This document shows, piece by piece, positions 26,901 through 38,900 of a DNA stretch of 64,000 nt. The notes under the pieces were generated by a model. It saw nothing but the letters and a program-made list of their open reading frames with translations. It ran no database searches and was not told the DNA's origin. Position numbers and translations under genes: made by a program. The first letter of the stretch is position 1. The number at the start of each line of letters is the position of its first letter. This DNA comes from Clytia hemisphaerica (taxonomy: Eukaryota > Cnidaria > Hydrozoa > Leptothecata > Clytiidae). The stretch lies in the NCBI GenBank assembly GCA_902728285.1, contig CACVBU010000236.1:750194-814193 (forward strand). The letters are read 5' to 3'.

Positions 26901-29900
26901 AATTTGTGCAGAGATTTGAAATCCTCAATGTTTAAATGTACTATAGTTTCACGTCATCACAAGCAAAAAGTAACAATCCTCACTTTACTCATCTGCTTTC
27001 CTTTTTCTTCATAGTTTCTCAATATTTCAAAACCTTTTAGTCATACTAGATTGTTCACCCTCGTTCATCTCTAATATATCTTTCCTGTATAACTTTCTAC
27101 TTTAGCATAACTTGGTGCTGAGAATTTGTTTGAAAGGTAAAGAATCTACATACTTTTGGGACGACAGACTTTGATGACAGATACAATATATGCTATCTCA
27201 ATAAAACAAAATCAAACACAATCAACTGTGGCAGGCATTTAATTTTGATGATGCCTTGAAAAATAAATATATATATAAAGAGTTTGATTAGACCATGAGG
27301 GCAATTTTTGGCAAAATATTGCTATTAGATAAGAAAAATAACTGTTTGAAAGCTTGAAAAAGCACAAATTTTTGGAAAATTACATGAAATATTCTAAATT
27401 TGTTGGAAATTATAGTGAAATTTTATTTAAACCAATTTTCTTTCTGCAAAAGTTTTTAACCTTATTAAAAAGCTAAAACTTTGTTACTGCTGTTATTTGC
27501 ATTACACATTTTTTGAGACTTTTTTGATTGAGAAAATTGATTTCGAGCAGGTCGATCAAATTTGATAACAATCTTGTCATTGTTTCCCTCACTCACATCC
27601 ATTTGGGTTGACCCGGGTGAAGGCTCATTCACTTTCCAAATGAACTGTTGCCAGCAGGAATCGAAACCTTTGAAGCCTGTGTAGTATTCAAGGTTAATGA
27701 CCACTATCCCACAAAGCGCCCATCCAACATGCCAGACTTTCCCATTTGATACAATCGATATCCTTTTCCAATCGATTACTAATCGATAAATAATTGATGG
27801 ATCCGATATCGATTGTTTTTGATAATTGATAGGCAATTAGAATCAAGATTTTACGGGAAGCTTTTAATTGGCTATCAATTGATGGATTTTCCATCGATTT
27901 ACTCTAAAGATGTTCGATATTGTTCACAATCAATCGACAGCCAATCGATGAAAAACCAATCTATTATCAGATTACCTATCAATTCAATGATTATTGAAAT
28001 CAATCGATATCCAATCAATCGGTTGGTTAGCGATTACCGTAACTTGGTCTAATGTGTCGACTCCCCTCCTCTAATTCCGACACCCTTTTTATTGATCAGC
28101 TGAAATTTATAGATGTCAGAGAGGAATAATCCTTTTTCAATCAGTGATTCAAGCTTTCATACTATTCCTTTCTCTAAAGAAGGGTGTCATTATTAGACCA
28201 ACTACTTACGGTAGTCATCGATTGGAAATAGTTATCTAGAGTGGGAGAGTCTGGAAACTGACACATCTCACCTACCTATCGTGAAGTCGAGTAACTTGCA
28301 TCAGTGTAGGGAAACTTGCAAAGCCATCAATCAAATGACTGACCAATCAAAGCAACAAAATTTCAAAACAAATGAACTACGCAGCTCCGCACACAGCTCT
28401 ACTCTATCATTTTTGTTTTGATTTAACTTTGTATTTTAATGACCAGACGAGTCATTTATTTGAGGGCCATGTATGTTTGCCTCCACTGATGCAAGATAAC
28501 CAGACGATCTCAATCGAACGGAATCGACGATCGACAGTCGAACCAAATCGAACGCAATCGACCGATTGAAATTCGATTGTCGAACGCAATCGAATCTCAA
28601 TCGAATATTACCGCAATTTTCAGATTCGATTGATATTCGATTGCGTTCGATTGATGTTCGATTGCGTTCGATCGTCAATTCATTGACCCCCGGATTGTTC
28701 ATCGCATATTCTACGGGAAATCAAAAGTAATTTCATTCGGCTTGTGATATTTGAGAGCTTGGATGTTGGGAAGCTGCAAGAATAAAGCCAGACGATCTCA
28801 ATCGAACGGAATCGACGATTGAACCAGTCGAACAACAATCGAACCAATCGAATATTACCCAGAATTTCGACGTTCGATGGTCGATTGCATTTGATTTGGT
28901 TCGATCGTCGATTCCGTTCGATTGAGATCGTCTGGAGATAAATACCCGATCTCACGGTAGCTATAACAAAATAAAAGGTAATATAAAACTTTTATCACTT
29001 TATACATTGGCATCCCCTGCCATAAATTTTTCTGTGAAATACTTAGTAAATGATAATCTGTCTTACAACACAACTTAATCAAATATCAACAAATAATTCT
29101 ACCTGTAAAAATGAAGATCATAACCTGTCTGTTGTCTGTGTGTTGTTGTGTGTAGTGATTTTCAAGGACAGTTCTTTAATTGTAAGATTCATATCACTTT
29201 ATTAATGCATTTATTAACTACACAAACATAAAATACTATGCTAAAAGAAATATAATCCTCTTTAAGTACTCTAAAAACGCCAAAAACATGACAAAAATAC
29301 AAAAAAACCAGAGCAAGGTCTGACAGCATGATGAAATCCGCCATTAAAAAAAAGCAATGTTTACGAATGCTTGGTTAGGCCTACCTAACACTTGCAGAGT
29401 GGAATCATTAAATTTTATCTTAGCGAGTGAGTCCATATTTCAGAATTTTCGAGAATGTTCTAGAAGTTTCAACTACTTTCGTTTTCAAATTTTTTTTCCG
29501 AGGACACCGCCGCCGCCACCGCGAAAGGCTATCGTAATACTTCGCTAAGCGAAATTAATAATCTAGAACTGACGTGATCTATACAAAACAAGAGCTTGCC
29601 CTAATCTTTTTCTAGAATGTTTCTTTTTTGGGAAACCTCTTATTTTGTTTTTTTGGACCTACCTAAGGTAGTCCTTTAAATTAACCCTTGTCATCCGTTC
29701 GTTCGTTCGTTCGTTCGTTCGTTCGTTCGTTCGTTCGTTCGTTCGTTCGTTCGTTCGTTCGTTCGTTCGTTCGTTCGTTCGTTCGTTCGTTCGTTCGTTC
29801 GTTCGTTCGTTCGTTCGTTCGTTCGTTCGTTCGTTCGTTCGTTCGTTCGTTCGTCTGTTGACAGCTTTTCTCGGGATTGGCTCATTAGTTTTTTCTAATT

Positions 29901-32900
29901 TTTTGCACAGTGATGCAAAATGGCAATGCCCAAAATGTGACGGAGCCCGATTTTCGAAAAAAAAATTTTTCCGGCCGAAAATGGCGGAAATATGCCGGAA
30001 AAACTGGTTTTTCGGCATTTTCTCGAGATTTCATCATTAGTTTTTTCTGATTCTTAGCTCAAAGATGCGTATTAACAATGCCCAAAACATGGCCTAGTCC
30101 GATTTTTGAGAAAAAATTTTTCCGGCCGAAAATGCCGGAAATATGCCGGAAATCGCCGTTTTTCTGGATTTTCATTAGACTTTTCCATATAATTGGTTGT
30201 TTTTTCATTCAAATAGATTATTAATAGCAATGCCCACCATCAAGCATGTTTCAATTTTCAATAAAATTGATTTCTGAAGCCGGAACTTTCTAAAAATCGC
30301 CGGAACAGCCGATTTTCGCCGGAAAAACGGTATTTCTTGAATTTCTTGAGCTGTACTTTATATATTTTTATGAAATTTTGCACACTGATGCAATATGACA
30401 ATACCTAAAATGTGACGGAGCCCGATTTTCGAAAAACATTTTTTTCCGGCCGAAAATGCCGGAAATATGCAAACCGGTTTTTTGACTTTTTCTCGAAATT
30501 TCATTCTTAGTTTTTTTCTGATTTTTTCTAGAAAGATGCGTATTCGAAATGCTCAAAAAATGGCCGAGTTCGATTTTTGAGAAAAAAAATTTTCCGGTTG
30601 CCGGAAATCGCCGTTTTTGCAGATTTTCATTGGATTTTTTCCTTGTATTTCTATGTTTTTTCACACAAAAACATTATTGATAACAATGCTCACCATCAAG
30701 CATGATTCAATTGTCAATAAAACTGATTTTTGCGACCAGAACTTCCTATTTATTTTTTCCCTACAACCCTTCTCTCTCCCCCCATCAACAATCAATGATG
30801 AATTTATTGTGTTGTGTATTTTCGCTAAATGCTATATTTTCTGACTGATTTTTTTCATTTTTCTCCTCGCATTGCTATCAATGCTAACTAACTTTCATCA
30901 TCAGGTAGGTCCATTCAGCATGTTGCTTGTTTTATTTAAATTTTACAATGTTCGCCTTGAATAAAGATTTACCTTAAAAATCAATCAATTATTTTATTCT
31001 TGTAGCCGTTTGTCACACAAATTGCCAACTGAAACACGCAAGCTGCTCTCAACCTGGTGACTGCGAGTGAGTAACAAATCTCTGATGCAGAACACAACAT
31101 ATCGGCATGCCTAGAGGCCGGTCTCCACTTGCGCGCGCTGCAATCGCACTTTTTGGCTTCAATTCTTTTTGCTTGGAAAAAAGATTACGTCATAAAAATG
31201 TAGCGCGCGCACGAAAAAAAAGTTGAACACATTTCAACTTTTTTCAACCGTTACGTCAGATCGCGCCAATGGAGTTGCTTCATTTTTCTTTTGACCAATA
31301 GCATGGAAGCTTTTCTCGAAAAGTGCGATTGAAGCGCGCGCAAGTGGAGACCGGCCTTAAGTTTCAGCCAAACTATAAAATGTCTTTGTTTGAGAAAGAA
31401 TTGAAGAAACCATTTATAACGACGGCTTTTTGTCTACTTTAAACGACAAGTGATGTAGCCCAAACGTAAACGATTCTGATGTTTATCAAAAAAGCCGTGA
31501 AAAAGTCGTTTCTCTCTACAAAGTGTAAGTTCAAATCATCAGTTGTTGATGAATCAGACCTTGGTTGCGTTAATATTTTTTGACTTGTTAATTATATAGA
31601 TTATTAGGAACAACTCCCTCCTCGGCTAACGTAGTTTTGGATACCCCAAATCCCAGGCGGGACAGGGTGGTACCCGCAATGACGGCTAACTAAAAAGAGT
31701 CGTGTTGCAACGAATTTATCGGAGGAATGGTTTCCTGGTGTAAGTTTGAACACGAAAGCCTATATTATAAGTTTAGTCACAAAATTTTTCTATGTCCCTT
31801 CTTACACAGCTGTGATGATGGATGGATGGACAAATTTGACACTCCAAAGAGTTGCAGTCAATGTAGAAAAAAATCGGGCTGCAGTAAGAAATCATTTAGT
31901 TCAAACCTTCATGTATACTGGTGGCACTTAGGCAAAATGGGTGTTTGATATATGTGAGCCATAAGGGTCCATTTACACACTATTGAAAGTCTATAAAAGG
32001 GTTACAAAAACCATGAATTAGCAGAATTGAGTCTCTAAAAGGATCTCAAAAATCGACTCCCTCAAGGAGTCAAATTCTTGTAATTTGGTTGAGAATCTAA
32101 GTCTATAATAAAACCTGCACCTAATTTTCGGCTTAGCGTAAGGGGACTGAATCCGAATTTACCTGGGTTGATTAGCATCAAAAGACGCTTGAAGTACTCA
32201 TAAATAGATAGAGAATTTTCGAATTAATTCAACCCCAGGTTAAATCTAATCCTGTCCAACCCTATCGATAGGGTTTGTTAGGCTTAATATACAGTAGACT
32301 CGCTTATTTGAGCTTCTAATATTCGAATCTTTCTATAATTCGAACTTATAAGTCCCTGCCAAGAAAAAGCCTCTTAAAATTATTTCGATGATTCCAATCT
32401 CTCTGTAATTCGAACAAATAACATTCCCCGGTCTAGTTTGAATAAATAAGACTCTACTGTATCTGTATTTGGAACTTTTCAACGAATAGAAATTTAAAAT
32501 TCTCAGTTGCTTATTTTAGAAAATGGATTTTGCAAAGACGGGAATGATTGTCATTGCAATTCTGAATGGGTCGGAGATTTATGTGATAAAGGTAATGAAG
32601 AGTGAAATTATGGTATGAAATCTGTCTCAATATAATCTGCACAGCAGAGCCAAAAAAGACTGTAGAAAGAAATCAAATCATGGAAACAATGTACTCTTAA
32701 TGTTTGACTTGAAAAGTTCAACTCATAAAAACACTGCTCTTTGTATTAAACGGCAAATGCTCAATTTATGCAAAACTGTAGACTTGAAAGAGCAGTTGTT
32801 CCCGAATTTACATACCTTCAAATTTATTTGACTTCCTTTAAACATCTAGACAACAACACATGTCGAAGTTCACCTTGTCTCAATGGAGCTACATGTATCA

Positions 32901-35900
32901 ATGATGGTTTGGATCGATATAAATGCCAATGTAAACCAGGCTTTACTGGAATGCAATGTCAAACAGGTTACTTTTACTTTGTAAAAAAATATGTATGTAA
33001 AATGTTGTACCTAACCACGAATATTAAACTGGCTGATTTTGGACAAAAATGTTCCCCGTATGAAGGCAAATTATTTAGATTGCTTTTCTTGTTGCAGGTA
33101 CTTGAAAAATACCTCGCGTACCGAATAAGAAATACTTGTTTGATCCTAACTTTTCTTGGTCTTTTGTTGTTTACTATTTTGAAATAATTTTCGCCGAACA
33201 AATTCTGAATACGTTTTTCTATTTAGAAATTGATTTATGTGTTGGCTCACCTTGCGTAAACGGAGTGTGTAATAATTTTGGTACTCGATATACTTGCACG
33301 TGTTTCCTAGGTTACTCCGGACGCAATTGTACTCATAGTAAGTCTGTGTTATATTAAGCAGTTATTGGACAAAGTCGAATCCAATATGCAAAAATATTGG
33401 GCGTGCGAGAAAAGATATTGGACGAGGCTTCGCCGAGTTCAATATCTTTTCTCGTAGCCCAATATTTTTCATATTGGATGAGACTGCGTCCATTTCGCTA
33501 AAATATTTCTCGTTTTCAAACATAATTCCAATTTATAAGCTCGTAAACCTGGTTTCTTGGTAGTTTTTTATTCAAAAGTCTTATTTTTATTTTGTGACGT
33601 AACGTCAAAAAGAAGATGCTCAATTGTCATTGAACTCGTTGTGTGACGTCAATTTTTGAAATATGTAGCCCCCGTGGAAGCTATATATTCGAAAATATTG
33701 GACAGCAAAGAAGCCAATCAAATGTCGCTATTTACGCGCGTTGGATAATAATCACAGATATCATATTCTTTTACGCATTAGATAGGCTAAGTACTCACAG
33801 ATTTCCCGTGGAAGTGTGTCCAATTTTGAAGTCGACTAGTCCGCCTTGTTGCTTTTCAATTTTATCTTATACTTTTGAACGTTCGAATTTCAAAATATTC
33901 GAATCGCGCTGTTGACGACCAGAATTGAAAACAAGATTACGGACTAGTAAGCTCCAAAACTGGACATGTTTCCTTTTATTTGGGAAGCCCGATCAAGTCA
34001 AGTAGTTACCGTCAACTGCTCTAACTTGGGACTATCTGACAAAACATGGGACGGCAATTCGGCAACCATTTCACCGAACCTCCAAAGTCATTTTCTTTGA
34101 GTTAATGAACGGCGTATTAAAAAATACACGATTTCTCTTTCGATTTTACAGTAAGTGAAAATACAGACCAGATATGCAACAGTCCCATGTTTCGACCAAT
34201 CGTCCCAAGTTAGAGTAGTTGACGGTAGAGATCAGTGATAAAATTAAATATGGGAAGATAAATCATCTCAGGATTTCCTTGTTGCTCTTACTTACGGTCT
34301 GGGTCACAACTAATAATCCCAGCATTGAATAGAACTTGAAAAGTAAGACTTTAATCAAGAAATAACTAAAATATTACCTTTTCATCCTGCCTTGCTCTTT
34401 AAATCCTTTTTATCAGTTTTGTGCCTTTTGTCAGTACTCGTAAACTCTCGCTTATTCGAACTTTTATTATTCGAATCTTATTATAATTCGAACTTGTTTC
34501 CAGTCCCCGTCAAGAGAAACCCTCTTAAAATACTTTCACTAATTCGAATCTCTCTTTAATTCGAATAAATTAGATTCATCCCGTTCGAGTTCGAATTAGA
34601 GAGAGTCAACTGTGCTAATTTCAACTCTTCTTTGTTTTCAGATATTGATGACTGTTCACCGGACCCTTGCAAAAACGGTGCTCGTTGTGAGGTAGGTGCC
34701 CCTCTCTGTCATCGTACAGTTTCATTAAGGACTCTAACCTTACTGAATTTTTCATATTTGCCATGTACAAAATATAGATTTCTGCCTGATGTAACCAACA
34801 AAATTATGGCATTTTATACATTTTCTGCTCGGCCAACTATTCCTGAATCTGAAAAATTAAGTTCTTTGCGGACAAAAGAATTTCGAAAGAAAAAGGTTAA
34901 TAACCCATTGGAACGTTGTATTTTTTGTAAAAGAGCGTTATAACATTTTATTAATGTCTTTTAAAAGTTCATAGCGCCATTTTTGTAATTAAATTGTTAA
35001 TTACTCTTGACAGAATAAATTACCAAACAACTTTTTAAAAGATTTTCTAGTTAAAAGTTGTCAAGGAACCCAAAATAAAAGTTTTAATCTTCAAATCCCT
35101 TAACCAATTTTTTGACTATGGTCAGTGCCTTTAGGCCGGATAGCTTAGGTTTTTCTCACCCTTCTCAGACAAATTTCCTCTTCGTGGAAGTAGCCTGAGA
35201 AATTTTCATTCGTACTTGCAATATATCAGCAAATACAAATAATACGATAAATAAAAGTCTTCTGAATTACAGCTAGGTTAAAAGATTCGAAAAAAAGAAG
35301 CTTAAATCTTAAAAATTATACCCTCCAACACACACGAAAATCCTTTTCATTGTTCTCGATATACAGGATGGGATAGCATCGTACAAATGCCACTGTTTGA
35401 ACGGTTACAAAGGAAAGGACTGTGACACCAACATCGACGATTGTGTGAATAATAAATGTCAAAACGGCGCGCAATGCATTGACGGCGTGGCGAACTACAC
35501 GTGTGGCTGTCGGTTGGGATTTGATGGGATGTTCTGTGAGAATAACATCAACGATTGTAAATCAGTGCCTTGCCAAAATGGAGGTTAGTTATAAGATATA
35601 ACGTTGTTGGACCTACCTCCGGGTACCCCGTTGGAGGTCCTATAAGTTAACCTGTGTTCGTCCGTCCGTTCGTTCGTTCGTCTGTTACCAGCTTTTCTCG
35701 AGATTGGCTCATTAGTTTTTTCTGATTTTTGGCACAAAGATGCAAAATGGCAATGGCCAAAATGTGACGGAGCCCGATTTTCGAAAGAAAAATTTTTCCG
35801 GCCAAAAGTGCCGGAAATATGCCGGATATATGTTTATGAATATGTTTTTTTGGCATTTTCTCGAGATTTTATCATTAGCTGTTTCTGAATTTTTGCTCAA

Positions 35901-38900
35901 AGATGCGTATTAGCAATGCCCAAAACATGGCCTAGTCCGATTTTTGAGAAAAAAATTTTTCTGGCCGAAAATGCCGAAAATATGCCGGAAATCGCCGTTT
36001 TTCTAGATTTTCATTGGACTTTTTCCTTATAATTGGTTGTTTTTTCATTCGAAAACATTATTAATAGCAATGCCCACCATCAAGCATGTTTCAATTTTTA
36101 ATAAAATCGATTTTTGAACTATTTAAAAATCGCCGGAACAACCTATTTTCGCCGGAAAGACAGTATTTCTTGAATTTCTCGAGATGTACTTTATATTTTT
36201 TTATGACATTTTGCACACTGATGCAAAATGACAATACCTAAAATGTGACGGAGCCCGATTTTCAAAAAAACCCGGTTTTTTGACATTTTCTTGAATTTTC
36301 ATCTATAGCATTTTCTGATTTTTTGCAGAATGATGTGTATTCGTAATGCTCAAAACATGGCCGAGTTCGATTTTTGAGAAACAATTTTTTCGGGTTGAAA
36401 ATGCCGGAAATCGCCGTTTTTGCAGATTTTCATAGGATTTTTTCCTTATATTTCTATGTTTTTCACACAAAAACATTATTGATAACAATGCTCACCATCA
36501 AGCATGATTCAATTGTCAATAAAACTGATTTTTGCGACCAGAACTTTCTATTTATTTTTTCCCTACAACCTTTCCCTCTACCCCCATCAACAATCAATGA
36601 TGAATTTATTGCGTTATGCATTTTCGCTAGACGCTATATTTTCTGACTGATTTTTTTCATTTTTTTCTCCTCGCATTGCTATCTAACTTTCATCATCAGG
36701 TAGGTCCATTCAGCATCTAGCTTGTTTTTTCTTTTTTCTTTTTTTACGTCTTTTCCTTTTTGATCACGATCCTTTGAAAGCTCGGCCTCACATGAGACTG
36801 GACATTACACTGGACATACAAAGTGATGTCAATACTAGACTGTACCACCTAGAACGCACACGGGTGATTTTTTCTTTAAAAAAAATCTTACCATGTGTCA
36901 TATGTAATGACTAAAGGCTTGAGGGTGGCGAATATTTTTACTATTGAAATTTATTTCCCGATCATAAAAATGGTCTAATTTTCATTAAAGGAACTTGTAT
37001 TGATAAAAATGGTCTAATTTTCATTAAAGGAACTTGTATTGACGGCATCAATTCTTTTGAATGTAAATGTTTACCCGGGCGCACCGGACGTCGGTGCTCG
37101 GACAACCCGGATGATTGTGACCCAAATCCATGCCAAAATGGTGGAACTTGCGGTGATGGCGTAAACGAGTATAATGTAAGACATCATTCAGAAGAGTTGA
37201 ATATATTTACGCACTCTTTTTTCTCAACTGGTTCAAGGAATGAATCTCATTGAAAATTAGATTTCGTATCGTTTCTGTTCTATTAGATTTCGGTCATTTT
37301 TTTATCGCCAGTGTAGATACATCTTTAGTGTCTGTTTTTGTTAGAGTGGGATGTAATTGGCAGGGAACGATGCTCAGAAAAAAATGTCATGGAATTGTGT
37401 ATGATGAGAAAGGGTTCTCTCCAAAACAAAGAGAGCTGTTTGCGATTTGGTACTTTTTAGGGAAACTAACGAAATGATAGATACTGCATTATTTTCCATA
37501 AACTTTCAACTTTAAGTCCCCGAAACCCTGAACCACAAGGAAGGAGATTTGATTTTAAATATTTTGCCATCTTCACCTTACCAATGCTTCATTTGCCATC
37601 TATATACATTGATTCTTTATTTGCAGTGTACTTGCCTTGCTGGATTTAACGGAACGAACTGTGAGATTGATATCAACGAATGTCTCTTACAAGACAATAT
37701 CTGCAACAATCATGGCAAGTGCAAAGATGGTATTGATTCTTATCAATGTACTTGCTATCCAGGTTACAATGGAACCAACTGTCAACATAATATCGATGAA
37801 TGCGCATCCAATCCATGCCAACATGGCAAATGCACAGATGGTATCAACGATTTCTCGTGTCAATGTGATGTGGGTTGGCAAGGCAAAATGTGTGTTCAAA
37901 ATATAGATGATTGTATTGTTGAATGCAAAGATACGACCAAACCAAAACCTTGTTTTGAGCCACGCTGTCAACATGGTAGCAAGTGTACTGATAAAGTAAA
38001 TGGTTTTGCGTGCAACTGTACAGAGGGTTATGAAGGTTTGTACGCATCAGTTTTTTCTGTCAGGTTTCCTGTTATTTTTTCTGAAAGTGCTGCTGAAAAA
38101 TCTGTAACTTTGTTTTATAACTAAGATAAAATTAAAAGCAACAAAATTTTTTGTTGGAAGCGTTCACAACATATCTATCATGTGGTTTAGGTTCAACCTG
38201 TGATGTGAGAATCGATTACTGTGGTCGGTGGACACCATGTCAAAATGAAGCTCAGTGTAGAAACCAGCTGGAAACCTATTTATGTGAGTGTAAACCAGGC
38301 TACACGGATAAGAATTGTAGTACCAATATTGATGAATGTGAAAGCGGACCATGTCTCAATAGCGGTACATGTACTGATGGCGTCAATAAGTTCAGTTGTC
38401 AATGTCCCGAAGGCTATGATGGTGACCGTTGTGAAGAAAGTGAGTATTCTTTCTCAAAGTTTCTCTCATGAGTATTCTTTCTCAAAGTTTCTCTCAGTAC
38501 CCAAAGAAACCTGTAACTTCTGAAGCAGTCCTTCTGGAAAAATATTTAGGAGTAGAACATGGTCAAAGAATTGTAAAAAAATTTGAAAATGAAGAAAAAA
38601 TCACCATTTCTGGCCGTTATGAAGAGATTTTCTCCGAAAATAAGATGGTCTGAACTTTTGTAATTATTATTCGGGTTTTTTTTCTGAACATATAAATTTT
38701 AGCTGGAGCTCGGATTGTTCTTATTTCAAGTTTGTTCTTAGGTGTTTACCAAAATATGCTCTCATAAAATTGTTCTTTTTCTTAGAAACAACATGAAAAT
38801 AAAAAACTTTAAGACACCTAGACTTAGGCTTTCAAAAAAAAAATGTTCCATTTTATAACCACAATGAAAAATGAAATAAAACCTTCTTGAATCTTACATA

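Noticed and set aside
29659-30018. Minus-strand frame of repeated Thr-Asn-Glu-Arg
   Set aside because: It is a translation of the (TTCG)n tetranucleotide inside a repeat element, open only because the unit has no stop.
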